The notes under the pieces: generated by a model
Database searches by the model: none
Told to the model about the DNA's origin: nothing
Seen by the model: only the letters and a program-made list of their open reading frames with translations
Shown here: positions 1-8,226 of the stretch, in pieces
Layout of the letters: each line of letters begins with the position of its first letter
Numbering within the stretch: position 1 is the stretch's first letter
Program-made: the position numbers and the translations under genes
Assembly (NCBI GenBank): GCA_002239045.1
Contig: MPNN01000002.1
Span: 310,001-374,000, forward strand
Direction of reading: 5' to 3'
DNA: 64,000 nt
Source: SAR202 cluster bacterium bin127
GTDB taxonomy: Bacteria > Chloroflexota > Dehalococcoidia > Lucifugimonadales > Lucifugimonadaceae

Positions 1-1594
1 TCGGGAACCTGGCGGTGGGCCATGCGGTGTTGGCCATATGCTCTAGAGCCTCATCCGGGTTGTACGGGATCAACCACTCGTCTTTGAAGTAGCTAGCGGT
101 CGTGTCGACGTACTCGATCGAGCCGACGGTTCCAAAGCCGTCGAGAATCGTCTCGACGAGGAGTTCGCGGTCGATGGCCTTGGCCAACGCCCATCGGACA
201 TCACGCGCTTCTTCCATGTCGCCTGGCTGCTTGCCAGGGATGTTGCATCCGACCCACGGGAGGTCGTGGACGCAGTAACCAGAACCTGTGCGGTTGAGGG
301 GCTCGCCGGTGCGGGCGTGGTTCTCTTCCCAGTAGTTACCGGAGAAGATTACTTGGTGCACACGACCGGAGCGAGTGATGCTCTCAGCCTTGAATCCGCT
401 CTCCACCAACGGGCGAATGTCCTTTAGTGGGACGGCGTCGGCGATGTCAACATCGCCGGTGCGGAGGAACGCTACACGGGTTGAAGGTTCGGGGACTTCG
501 GTGAAACGGAGTGTCTGAATCTCGGGATTAGCGAACCAGTGGTCGTAATCGACGGATGCGAGGACCGCTCGGTCATCCTGGACCCACTCGACGACTTCGA
601 AGGGGCCGGTGGAGACGATGTTCTCACGTAGCCAATCGACGCCGTTCTGGTCGTGGGCGGCCTTTGAGAAGAAAGCGGTTCCCTGCGCCTGTTCATTCAA
701 GAAGTTACCGTTCCAGCGGGGATCGAAACCACCCTCAGTGAAGTTGAACTGCACGGTGTAGTCGTCGACCTTGACAGTCTCGTCGAAGATGGCGGCAAAA
801 TCGCCGGCCTGACCGTGGATGCTGGTCGGGTTGGTGTTTGCGTTGGAGTCGTTCATCGTGAAGACAACATCGTCGGCAGTGAAGCCGCCGAAGCCGTCGT
901 GGAAGACGACATCCTCGCGGAGGTTGATGGTGGCCATGGAGAGGTCAGAAGCTAGTTCCCAATCGAGGGCTAGCTTGCCGACGGTTCGGCCGTCGTCATC
1001 AACTGCGAATAGTCCTTCACCAACACCCCAGTACTGCATAGCTTCGACTGGCGCTTGAGCGCTGCCGAGGCCAACGCCTGGTGCGATGTTGAAGACTGCA
1101 ACACGGATCTCTCCGTAATCGTGGTTTGGCTGCGGTGCGGGTTCGATTGCGACGATCGGCAACGGAGTTGCGGTCGGGATCGGGGTGGCGGTCGCGATCT
1201 CGACGACGGTTCGGGTCACTTCGACCTGTACCTCGCGGACCACTTCCTTTTCGACTTCGACCGGAACTTCAACCTCGACTTCGCGGATGACTTCCCGTTC
1301 GACTTCGACCGGAACTTCAACCTCGACCTCGCGAATGACTTCCTTTTCGACTTCGACGGGAACTTCAACCGCTACTTCGCGGATGACTTCCTTTTCGACC
1401 TCGATTTCGACCGGAACTTCGACTTCGACCTCTCGAACGACTTCCCTTTCGACTTCCACGGGAACTTCAACCTGAACCGTCCGAACCACTTCACGTTCTA
1501 CAGTGACCTCGACGATTTTTTCCGTGGTACATGCGAACGCGGCGATTGCGACGAATCCGGCCAAAGCCGCGAGTGCAAATCTCTTTGAGACCAT
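1..1594 (-). CDS. ABC transporter substrate-binding lipoprotein (SBP family 5), 3' end cut by window
   Basis: Probable extracellular binding protein of an oligopeptide/nickel-type ABC importer. The ATG at 1594 follows a strong Shine-Dalgarno (AGGAGG). The first 22 residues form a lipoprotein signal ending ...IAAFAC, so Cys22 is the likely lipidated residue. Residues about 33-126 are a Val/Glu-rich stalk built on a 16-residue repeat (EVEVPVEVEREVIREV type), followed by a Thr/Pro-rich spacer and then the binding domain. Family-5 features include DDVVFTMND, the PEPSTRVAFLRTGDVDI stretch and RDVRWALAKAIDRE. The reading frame is still open at the left edge (about 531 codons seen), so the C-terminus and any permease genes lie outside the window. 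The ligand cannot be inferred. Confidence 0.88.
   Translation of the reverse strand, partial: MVSKRFALAALAGFVAIAAFACTTEKIVEVTVEREVVRTVQVEVPVEVEREVVREVEVEVPVEIEVEKEVIREVAVEVPVEVEKEVIREVEVEVPVEVEREVIREVEVEVPVEVEKEVVREVQVEVTRTVVEIATATPIPTATPLPIVAIEPAPQPNHDYGEIRVAVFNIAPGVGLGSAQAPVEAMQYWGVGEGLFAVDDDGRTVGKLALDWELASDLSMATINLREDVVFHDGFGGFTADDVVFTMNDSNANTNPTSIHGQAGDFAAIFDETVKVDDYTVQFNFTEGGFDPRWNGNFLNEQAQGTAFFSKAAHDQNGVDWLRENIVSTGPFEVVEWVQDDRAVLASVDYDHWFANPEIQTLRFTEVPEPSTRVAFLRTGDVDIADAVPLKDIRPLVESGFKAESITRSGRVHQVIFSGNYWEENHARTGEPLNRTGSGYCVHDLPWVGCNIPGKQPGDMEEARDVRWALAKAIDRELLVETILDGFGTVGSIEYVDTTASYFKDEWLIPYNPDEALEHMANTAWPTARFP
1253..1498 (-). repeat. 48-bp tandem repeat encoding the Glu/Val stalk
   Basis: Five units, starting at 1253, 1301, 1349, 1397 and 1451, each 48 bp except the fourth (54 bp), with a partial unit on the 1217-1252 side. 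In the minus-strand frame each encodes 16 residues of alternating Glu/Val with a PVEVE core and an Arg. The units differ at scattered third positions but keep the frame, so the array could gain or lose units without breaking the protein. It probably holds the binding domain away from the lipid anchor. Confidence 0.85.
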
Positions 1595-1597
1595 GGT

Positions 1598-1640
1598 CCC
1601 TCCTACTGTGCGTTTTCGTAATTCGCAACCTTTTATTGTA
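1598..1640 (-). promoter_or_regulatory. RBS and possible -10 of the solute-binding protein gene
   Basis: On the minus strand a TACAAT hexamer (1635-1640) lies about 40 nt upstream of the ATG, and AGGAGG lies just before the start. I see no good -35, so the promoter part is tentative. The rest of the 248-bp gap between this gene and the upstream gene's stop at 1843 shows nothing else clear. Confidence 0.35.
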
Positions 1641-1842
1641 TTTCTCGACTCATCAGCGAGATCGAATCGCAGCGCGGCTACGCTTTGTGGCGGGATGCGT
1701 TGAAAATACGAATCTTGGTTCGTGTATCGTCGGTGCGTGGGCATTCAACGAACGAATCGGTTCAATGTGTAGCACCGGACGCGTTCGCCGGCACGCCTAT
1801 CGATGGACGCAAAATCGCAAAATCGTGTCGAATCGGCGTGAT

Positions 1843-2871
1843 CTACCGTGGTTTTACGACTACGTGGCGTTCCGTGCCTTGTCCTTCGCTCTCGGTTACC
1901 ACTTGCTGGTTGTCCGACAATGCGATATGGACGATGCGCCGCTCTTCCGGAGTCATTGGGTCGAGCGATTTCGCTCTTCCGCGCGATGCAGAACGAGCAG
2001 CGCTTTCTGCGATGGTGTGAAGTTTTTGAGTTCTGCGCAGCTGGTATCGTTCAACGTCGATGATGATGTTGGCGCGTTGTTCGATACGTCGGTTTACTAG
2101 CATCCTCACGATGAACTGAACGTCGCGCAGTGTCTCCCCGCGGCGGCCGATGAGTAATCCACTGTCTTCACCTTCAATTTCGAAAACGACCGAACCATCA
2201 CGCAATTCGTCCAAAACGTAAGCTTCTACATCCACATTCATAGCGGATATGAGGTAGGACAATATTTCGCCCGTAACGGTTTCGAGTTCGGCGCGGTCTT
2301 GGATCGGTTCTGCCTGAGGTTCAGGCCTTCGTTGGCGTTGGGTCACCGCGGGCGCGGGATCTTCGACGTTGCCCGCACTCCCACGAGTCTCAACTTCTTG
2401 CCGCCTTGGTTGACGTTCTCGCTGATTCGGTCTGCGTTGAGAACGTTGCCGGTTGGTTGACGATTGACGATTTCGCCGAGGTTGCGGTCGCTCGCGACGT
2501 TGTCGCGGTGCTTCGCCGTCTTGTTCGTCACTTTGTGTATTTCGTTCTTGACGTCTTGGACGCGATTGACGCTGCCGACGTTCGGTCTGTCGCGCCTGCC
2601 GTTGTGGTCGGGTGCGTTCCGGTTCCGTGACGCCTGTCGCCTCATCCATCTGTTGCTGGCGTTCCTCGACTTCCCGCGCTTCTTCAGCCAAAACGTCTGA
2701 CAGTTTGGCGACTTCGATCTCTGCGAGAGCGCCGCCGAGGCCGAAGATTCCGGCCCGGCCTGGATTTAGTACTCTAATGTCGACGTCTTCGAGCTCGGCG
2801 TCGAGTGTTTCGAGCGCGACGGCGGTTGCCTCTTGTACGTTCTTGCCGGTGAATACCCGTCGTATCGTCAT
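1843..2871 (-). CDS. khpB: RNA-binding protein KhpB (Jag/EloR)
   Basis: Cytoplasmic RNA-binding regulator, in other bacteria a partner of KhpA affecting cell elongation and sRNA/mRNA binding. The 342 residues show a Jag_N domain (about 1-50, starting at the usual TGKNVQEA), a long Arg/Gln/Pro-rich low-complexity linker (about 70-200), a type-II KH domain with the GxxG loop GRRG, and a C-terminal R3H domain (RRIVH). The linker is longer and more basic than usual. The ATG has a textbook RBS (GAGGAG, 8-nt spacing). The first 98 nt overlap the 3' end of yidC in another frame. Last gene of the rpmH-rnpA-yidD-yidC cluster. Confidence 0.93.
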   Translation of the reverse strand: MTIRRVFTGKNVQEATAVALETLDAELEDVDIRVLNPGRAGIFGLGGALAEIEVAKLSDVLAEEAREVEERQQQMDEATGVTEPERTRPQRQARQTERRQRQSRPRRQERNTQSDEQDGEAPRQRRERPQPRRNRQSSTNRQRSQRRPNQRERQPRRQEVETRGSAGNVEDPAPAVTQRQRRPEPQAEPIQDRAELETVTGEILSYLISAMNVDVEAYVLDELRDGSVVFEIEGEDSGLLIGRRGETLRDVQFIVRMLVNRRIEQRANIIIDVERYQLRRTQKLHTIAESAARSASRGRAKSLDPMTPEERRIVHIALSDNQQVVTESEGQGTERHVVVKPR

Positions 2872-3739
2872 CTGTTATCTCCTCATCGTCCAAATCGTCG
2901 TTTTGGTTTTTCTCCGCGAGGTCAGTTTGGATTGCTATCGCCTGTGCTCGCGTCTCTGCCGTGCCGAGGTAGAGTTTTCCGAACAGCTCGATCGGCTGCT
3001 TTCCGCCAACGAAGTATTGGATTACTACGCCGACGATGTTCGATAGCAATATGTAAATGCCCAGGCCTGCTGGGAACTGGTAGGTGAAGACGCCGATCAT
3101 CACTGGCATCATCCATTGCATAATCCGCTGTTGGGATTGCTGGCGCTCGTCAACCGCCACCGTTGATGTCATCTTAGTCGTGATAAACATCGAGGCGCCC
3201 ACTAGCACCGGCAGCAAAAAATTGAGCGGCAAATAGACCTGCGACACAGTGTCTGCCAGGTCTATGCCGAGGAATAACCGACTGAACGGGACGTCTGCGC
3301 TGGCAGGATTCCAGGCGTAGAACGAGGCGGAAAGATTCGCCATGCCTTCTGGAGTCGTCGGCATCGTGCGAATAATCGCACGATAGAAACCGATCCAGAT
3401 AGGCATCTGGATAACCATCGGTCCCAAGCAACCGATGGGATTGACGCCGGCCTCTCGGTAGAGAGACATTGATTCACTCGATTGCGCTCGGCGACTTTCC
3501 GGATCTTTCTTGTCCTTATATTTTTCTTGTATCGCCTTCATCCGGGGCTGCAATACTTGCAGCTTCTTCATCTGTCGGGTCTGACGAATGGTGAGCGGTA
3601 TCATCAACACTCGCACGATGACCGTGAAGACGATGATGCTCACGCCGTAGTTCAAAAAGAGATAGTGATACAACAGCGCAAGCGAGTTGATCATTGGGCG
3701 CATGATGCCCTGATCCCAAAGCAAACCGATGAATTCCAT
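2774..3739 (-). CDS. yidC: Membrane protein insertase YidC/Oxa1
   Basis: Inserts membrane proteins alone or with SecYEG. The 321-residue protein has the five-helix Oxa1 core without the large periplasmic domain of proteobacterial YidC. The groove Arg is present (R43 in IIVFTVIVRVLMIPLT), followed by the cytoplasmic coiled region (QTRQMKKLQVLQPRMKAIQEKYKD) and later MMPVMIGVFTYQFPAGLGIY. The C-terminus is an acidic stretch and then a strongly Arg-rich tail of about 30 residues, the kind of tail that contacts the ribosome in Oxa1 proteins. That tail is encoded by the 98 nt shared out of frame with khpB. It starts 43 bp after the propeller lipoprotein gene region. Confidence 0.95.
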   Translation of the reverse strand: MEFIGLLWDQGIMRPMINSLALLYHYLFLNYGVSIIVFTVIVRVLMIPLTIRQTRQMKKLQVLQPRMKAIQEKYKDKKDPESRRAQSSESMSLYREAGVNPIGCLGPMVIQMPIWIGFYRAIIRTMPTTPEGMANLSASFYAWNPASADVPFSRLFLGIDLADTVSQVYLPLNFLLPVLVGASMFITTKMTSTVAVDERQQSQQRIMQWMMPVMIGVFTYQFPAGLGIYILLSNIVGVVIQYFVGGKQPIELFGKLYLGTAETRAQAIAIQTDLAEKNQNDDLDDEEITDDDTTGIHRQERTRGNRRRARNTRRRARRRRH

Positions 3740-3782
3740 CAGGAATTGCCTCCGTCTGCTTGGGGCCTGATATCAAAGGTGA

Positions 3783-5024
3783 TCAGCCGCATCGACCACC
3801 ATCCTTCAAGACGACGCATCCCTGCAACGTCTGATCACTTGGCGAGAACCACTTGAGTTCACCGTCGAGCGTGTGCACATATACAAAGTCATTGAGTAGA
3901 ACCGGCGCAGATTTCACCGCACTGTCAGTAGGGAATGAACCGACGACTTGACCGTCGTTAACGTTCAACACATGGACACCATCATCACCAGACGGCACTG
4001 CGAGGACCCGTTGAGTGAAGTCATTGCGTACTCGATCAAAGAGTAGGGGAGCCCCGACGATCTGTCCGTCGACTATCGTCTGCCAGATCGGGTTGCCGTT
4101 CGATATGTTGAGGGCGTGTACATGGCCACCAAGGGATGCGACATAGATCGCTCCGTTTAGGTCGTCAGGTATCGCTTTTGCCCACACCCAAGCCCCCGCG
4201 TCGAACTGCCAATCTGGAGTCTGTGACCTTGGGTTGAGGCGGTAGAAACGGCCCGATAGATCGCCAAAATATATCGAGCCTTCGTGGAACAACACGGGCC
4301 CGGCGATCGCGCCTTCCGCTTTATATGTCCATCGCACACGGTCACTGAGATCTCCGTCAGCGAGGTCGATGGCGTAAAGCGTCCCTTTGTCTGTGCCAAC
4401 GTAAGCGGTATTCGAGGCGTTGTCGACCGCGACCTCGCCCCAGACTTCACCGTCCAATGGTGTGCGCCACGCAACTCGGCGACCGGCTATGGGGTCGGCA
4501 TTCAATGCGTAGAGGTAGCCGGGAGGGTTTCGTTCTCGATCAACTGGCCCGGTTCCCTGTAGTAAAAGGCCGTTATCCGTCGAGGTCAGTTTGCCAACCA
4601 ACTTTGTCCGTAGGCGGTAGCCACCAGAGTTCCAAGCGATCGCACCACTATCGATGGAGACGCCAAATATCTCGCCGTCGCAATCGCTGCCGGCGCAGGT
4701 ATAGCCCGAAGCGAAGACAGTGCCATCTTGGATCACGGGCGAGCCGTAGATCGCGCCGAGTCCCTTGGGCTTTTTGCGAACCCCGTCGAGTTCAAACGGG
4801 TACAACCAATTCACGTCATAGGCGTGGCTCGCCGCGTCGATCCGAACTAGGACGCCATCGACGTTGCCGACGTATATGAAATTATCGTCTGTGACCGGAG
4901 ACGACCACCGACCTTGTGGCGTGAGATCGTTCAAACAAGCAGTCAACGAAGTGACGCTAAGAACCAAGAGCAGGATCGCGAGGGTGCCGCGTCGTCGGAT
5001 TCGCTCGCCGATTGCGCGCTTCAT
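3783..5024 (-). CDS. PQQ-type beta-propeller lipoprotein (BamB-like)
   Basis: Probable surface-anchored beta-propeller. It has a basic N-terminus, hydrophobic segment and lipobox LTAC (Cys30), then repeated PQQ blades with YVG/YIG and Ala-Trp motifs (VTDDNFIYVGNVDGVLVRID, NTAYVGTDKGTLYAIDLADG, SIYFGDLSGRFYRLNP, AIYVASLGGHVHALN). At 413 residues it matches an eight-blade BamB/PQQ_2 fold. BamB belongs to the outer-membrane BAM complex, but this lineage is usually thought to lack a classical outer membrane, so a chaperone or scaffold role near YidC is inference only. Its stop overlaps the yidD end at ATGA (4 nt: yidD ends 5021, this ATG ends 5024), so it is translationally coupled to yidD. Confidence 0.85.
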   Translation of the reverse strand: MKRAIGERIRRRGTLAILLLVLSVTSLTACLNDLTPQGRWSSPVTDDNFIYVGNVDGVLVRIDAASHAYDVNWLYPFELDGVRKKPKGLGAIYGSPVIQDGTVFASGYTCAGSDCDGEIFGVSIDSGAIAWNSGGYRLRTKLVGKLTSTDNGLLLQGTGPVDRERNPPGYLYALNADPIAGRRVAWRTPLDGEVWGEVAVDNASNTAYVGTDKGTLYAIDLADGDLSDRVRWTYKAEGAIAGPVLFHEGSIYFGDLSGRFYRLNPRSQTPDWQFDAGAWVWAKAIPDDLNGAIYVASLGGHVHALNISNGNPIWQTIVDGQIVGAPLLFDRVRNDFTQRVLAVPSGDDGVHVLNVNDGQVVGSFPTDSAVKSAPVLLNDFVYVHTLDGELKWFSPSDQTLQGCVVLKDGGRCG

Positions 5025-5299
5025 CGACCTAAGGTCTCCGCACTATTGGTTGGCGAGATAGAGCGTTCGTCGACGTTCGACGCTGGGCTCGGCACGAGAT
5101 CAAGTCCTCCGGTTGAGAACGGGTTGCAACGAGCGATCCTTTTCATGCCCATCCATGAACCTTTGAGCACTCCGTGAGTTTGGATCGCTTCTGCGGTGTA
5201 GTCCGAACAAGTGGGTTGATAAATGCAAGAACTCGGCAGGTACGGGGAGACAGCGAGTTTGTAGCCCTTAATGAGCATCAGCGCTACTTTCTTGATCAC
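5021..5299 (-). CDS. yidD: Membrane protein insertion efficiency factor YidD
   Basis: Small membrane-associated helper of YidC. It shows the family core KGYKLAVSPYLPSSCIYQPTCSDY, with the conserved Cys pair, and the C-terminal RCNPFSTGGLDLVP. I prefer the GTG at 5299 (VIKKVALML): it has a GAGGTGA Shine-Dalgarno and starts 4 bp after the rnpA stop, whereas the ATG at 5323 would overlap rnpA by 20 nt. The stop overlaps the start of the following propeller gene by 4 nt. Confidence 0.9.
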   Translation of the reverse strand: MIKKVALMLIKGYKLAVSPYLPSSCIYQPTCSDYTAEAIQTHGVLKGSWMGMKRIARCNPFSTGGLDLVPSPASNVDERSISPTNSAETLGR

Positions 5300-5303
5300 G
5301 CGT

Positions 5304-5684
5304 TCACCTCGGACCTCGAGCACGTTGCTCGGTGCGGCGATTGCGGCCGCCGGACCTCAAGCGCTTCACCAGTGTTTCCACCGATTGCGCCAATCGTTCG
5401 GACGTTGCGTCCGACGCTGCCGGGAAGGCATATATGACGTAGTCCCATCCTCTAGGGTGGTCCGTTTGGTTGACAATCGCCCGGAGCCGTCGCTTGATGC
5501 GATTTCGCGTCACTGCGCCGCCGACACGTTTGGGAATGGCGAAGCCGTAACGCGGTTCGGAATCCGGGGTTCCGTTATCCGCCGCAGTGATTGAAAGCAG
5601 AGCGTCTCGGGCCCGATTGCCGTCTCTCAGTACTCTTCGGAACTCCTCGCGACGGCGCAACCGTCGATGCTTCGAGAGCCCCAT
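5304..5684 (-). CDS. rnpA: Ribonuclease P protein component
   Basis: Protein subunit of RNase P, which trims tRNA 5' leaders together with the RNA subunit (not seen in this window). The 126 residues show the N-terminal RLRRREEFRRVLRDG and the signature RNR motif (AVTRNRIKRRLRAIV). A basic, poorly conserved C-terminal extension (RSGGRNRRTEQRARGPR) is present. It lies 56 bp after rpmH in the canonical order. Confidence 0.95.
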   Translation of the reverse strand: MGLSKHRRLRRREEFRRVLRDGNRARDALLSITAADNGTPDSEPRYGFAIPKRVGGAVTRNRIKRRLRAIVNQTDHPRGWDYVIYAFPAASDATSERLAQSVETLVKRLRSGGRNRRTEQRARGPR

Positions 5685-5740
5685 CTGTGTTCATTTTTGG
5701 GTTGCCGCGTATGCGGCGCTGGCCGAGCGAAGGGACGAAC

Positions 5741-5878
5741 TCAAACAGTTAGGCGCTTGCGACCTCGAGCTCGTCGGCGCGCCAAAACCGCTCGCCCGCC
5801 CTTAGACGCCATCCGAGATCGGAAGCCGTGGACGCGCGCACGTCGGCGCTTTTTGGGTTGGTAGGTTCGCTTAGGCAT
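5741..5878 (-). CDS. rpmH: 50S ribosomal protein L34
   Basis: 45-residue ribosomal protein, start [19 protein letters not shown], then [20 protein letters not shown] and the terminal RKRLTV. This is the full L34 length with all conserved blocks. The ATG is at 5876-5878 and the TGA at 5741-5743. It is the first gene of the rpmH-rnpA-yidD-yidC-khpB cluster. Confidence 0.97.
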   Translation of the reverse strand: MPKRTYQPKKRRRARVHGFRSRMASKGGRAVLARRRARGRKRLTV

Positions 5879-5901
5879 GGTTCTTTAGGTCGCAAATCTA
5901 G

Positions 5902-5910
5902 ATTGTAACA
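5902..5910 (-). promoter_or_regulatory. Extended -10 promoter of rpmH cluster
   Basis: Reading the minus strand, TGT-TACAAT (TGn plus a 5/6 -10) lies 23 nt upstream of the rpmH ATG, implying a short leader. No convincing -35, as expected for an extended -10 promoter. No DnaA-box cluster was seen in the 111-bp intergenic region, so there is no evidence for an origin here. Confidence 0.5.
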
Positions 5911-5989
5911 CCGGCGAATCTGGTGATGGCCCCTAGTTAGCGAAACCAAGATCGACGACCAACTCCCATGCGATATGTGCTAGCTACAC

Positions 5990-7003
5990 TCATCTATCGT
6001 CTTCAAAACCCTCGCCGTCGAGAACGATGCGGAGGCGGTCTGACACTTGGTTGAGTTTGGCCAACTCCTCCGGTGGGATTTCGATTTCGAGGGCGCCCAA
6101 GTTGTCTCGCATTTGGTCGGCGGTGTCGGCACCGGAAATCGAGACGCTTATTTCATCGTGGGAAAGCACCCATGCCTGTGCGACTTGGGCGGGGGTGGCG
6201 CCGATGGTTGTTGCGACTTCGGCGTTTACTCGGATGACATCCGCGGCGCGCCCGCGCATGATGCGGTCGAAGGCGTGCGACCTTCGATTGCCCCAAATCG
6301 TGCCGCGTGATGGCATGCGGTCCGGTGAGTAGTCGCCGGAGAGCAGGCCGACACCGAGGGGGCTGTAAGCCATGATGCCAAGGCCGGCGTTGCGAACCAT
6401 CGGGAACATCTCGTTCTCGAGTTCTCGATACAACATGCTGTAAGGGTTTTGCACGGTTATCAGGCTGCCGGCGTTGATGCGATCCTGCACGCGGAGCGTT
6501 TCCACGACCTGCCAAGCCTGGTAGTTGCACAGACCGGTGTAGCGGATCTTGCCGTCGCGCACAAGGTCTTCCAAGGCTCGGGTTCGTTCTTCGTAGCCGA
6601 CGGTTTCGTCGAAGTGGTGGATGAGGTATACGTCGATGCGGTCGGTCTGCAACCTTTTGAGGGACCTTTCGACCTCTCGCATGATGTGCCATCTTGATGT
6701 GTTGCGGTCGTTTACGCCGGGTGCGACCGGACTAGATACCTTGGAGGTGATGACGATGTCGTCGCGGTTGCCGCGATCCTGCATCACCTCGCCGAGGATG
6801 ATTTCCGATGTCCCGGCTCTGCGTCGGTCGTCGCCCAGACCGTAGATGTTGGCGCAGTCGATCAGATTCAACCCACCGTCAAGCGCGGCGGCGATTGTTT
6901 GCTTCGCGTCGTCGGCATCGTTTTGGCCTCGAAAACCGAGACCCAGAGCCATGCGCGTCACCATGACGCCGCCCTTGCCGAAATTCACGTACTCTCGTTG
7001 CAT
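5990..7003 (-). CDS. Aldo/keto reductase
   Basis: NADPH-dependent oxidoreductase of the AKR superfamily, (beta/alpha)8 barrel, 337 residues. The catalytic tetrad is visible: D49 and Y54 (NLIDCANIYG), K88 (VITSKVSS) and H129 (VYLIHHFDE). The segment GLGIMAYSPLGVGLLSGDY and the C-terminal cofactor loop (SVSISGADTADQMRDNL) fit AKR families 11-14 (YajO/L-glyceraldehyde-3-phosphate reductase-like). Substrate unknown. It runs in the same direction as the Ldh2-type dehydrogenase 45 bp upstream, so the two may be co-transcribed. Confidence 0.92.
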   Translation of the reverse strand: MQREYVNFGKGGVMVTRMALGLGFRGQNDADDAKQTIAAALDGGLNLIDCANIYGLGDDRRRAGTSEIILGEVMQDRGNRDDIVITSKVSSPVAPGVNDRNTSRWHIMREVERSLKRLQTDRIDVYLIHHFDETVGYEERTRALEDLVRDGKIRYTGLCNYQAWQVVETLRVQDRINAGSLITVQNPYSMLYRELENEMFPMVRNAGLGIMAYSPLGVGLLSGDYSPDRMPSRGTIWGNRRSHAFDRIMRGRAADVIRVNAEVATTIGATPAQVAQAWVLSHDEISVSISGADTADQMRDNLGALEIEIPPEELAKLNQVSDRLRIVLDGEGFEDDR

Positions 7004-7048
7004 CTAGTAGTTGGTCCTTCTTGACGGGTCGTTCGCCGCTCGGTTGCG

Positions 7049-8179
7049 TTACGGGAGTTCGATTTCGACTTCTAACTCGGCGCCGATCGAACGATACCAA
7101 TCTATAACCTCGCGGTGATACGGGATTCCTTCATTGAGCCGTTTCTCGGTTTCTTCACCCTCGATTAGTCCGGGATATAAGACGCGTTCATGGCCCGGCG
7201 CGGGTGGTGTGTTAGCGAGTCGTTCGAGAGCTTCGTCCATGTTGTCGAGGAAGTCGTCTTGGTCGCAGAAGGCTTCGATCTGGAAGGCGGCGAAGAAGTG
7301 GTAGCCGCCGGTGTATTCGGTGCCAGTCCCGGCCAGTCCGGCTCCCGATAACGTCTGACACATGATGGCACAGACTGCGCCGTAGCCGTAGCCTTTGTGT
7401 GAACCGTTTTCGCGGGTTCCTCCGAACGGCAAGAGATAGTATTCGTCCGGCGGCAACACCCGATCTTCGTATGCCGAACCGTCGGTATCGGTGATCCATC
7501 CCGGCTCTAGCTCGACTCCTATGCGGCGGGCGAGGCCGATCTTGTTGTTGGCGATTTGCGTCGATGCGATGTCGAAGAGGAATGGAGCTTGTGAGCGTGC
7601 GGGTGCAGCCCAGGCGATGGGGTTGGTACCGAGGCGCGGTTCGGCTCCGAACGTCGGGACCATGCCGCCGGTTCGACGCGGGCCGGCGAAATGGCCGCCC
7701 GTCATGCAGAGCCCGATCATTCCCTGTTTGGCGGCCTGTGCAGCGTAGTATCCGCACCCGCCGAGATGGCCGGAGTCGAATGCCGTGACCGCGCCGGTGC
7801 CGTATTCCTTCGCCTTGTCGATCGCGATCTGCATCATTTCGGCGCCGATGTGAATGCCCAACGCGCCGTCAGCGTCTACGTTCGCAGTGGTGGCGGTTTC
7901 GCGGACTGTTTTGAGTTGCGGTCGAGGATTGAGCGCACCCGCCATGTACGACTGGACATAGTTGCGCATCATGTTTGATACGCCGTGAGTCTCAACGGCT
8001 CGGAGGTCGTTGGTTATAAGGACATCGGTGCATGCTTTGGCACCGGCTTCGTCCAAACCGCAGCGCATAAAAAGTGCCTCGGTGCTGGCACGCATGCGAT
8101 CGGCCTCGACGAATACCTGGTCTTCTACTGGGACGTGAAACTGTTCCAACACGACATCATCGCTCCTGATTCTTGTCAA
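7049..8179 (-). CDS. Ldh2/malate-type NAD(P)-dependent dehydrogenase
   Basis: Oxidoreductase of the malate/L-lactate dehydrogenase family (the ComC/AllD/DpkA group, unrelated to classical LDH). The family signature DLRAVETHGVSN carries the catalytic His, followed by GTGAVTAFDSGHLGGCGYYA, GTNPIAWAAPA and GSHKGYG. At 376 residues it is slightly long because of a C-terminal extension. Typical substrates are 2-hydroxy acids such as malate, sulfolactate or ureidoglycolate. The sequence alone does not decide which. Confidence 0.88.
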   Translation of the reverse strand: MTRIRSDDVVLEQFHVPVEDQVFVEADRMRASTEALFMRCGLDEAGAKACTDVLITNDLRAVETHGVSNMMRNYVQSYMAGALNPRPQLKTVRETATTANVDADGALGIHIGAEMMQIAIDKAKEYGTGAVTAFDSGHLGGCGYYAAQAAKQGMIGLCMTGGHFAGPRRTGGMVPTFGAEPRLGTNPIAWAAPARSQAPFLFDIASTQIANNKIGLARRIGVELEPGWITDTDGSAYEDRVLPPDEYYLLPFGGTRENGSHKGYGYGAVCAIMCQTLSGAGLAGTGTEYTGGYHFFAAFQIEAFCDQDDFLDNMDEALERLANTPPAPGHERVLYPGLIEGEETEKRLNEGIPYHREVIDWYRSIGAELEVEIELP

Positions 8180-8226
8180 TCTGTGCGCAGTTTAACGCAC
8201 GAGTTGATCGTGGGGAGGTGTTGATT

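Noticed and set aside
1055..1588. Plus-strand open frame of 177 codons with FDFDRNFNLD-type repeats
   Set aside because: It is the antisense reading of the Glu/Val repeat in the solute-binding lipoprotein gene, which has a strong RBS, a lipobox and family motifs.
5879..5989. Replication origin next to rpmH-rnpA
   Set aside because: No dnaA gene and no cluster of TTATCCACA-like boxes in the intergenic region.
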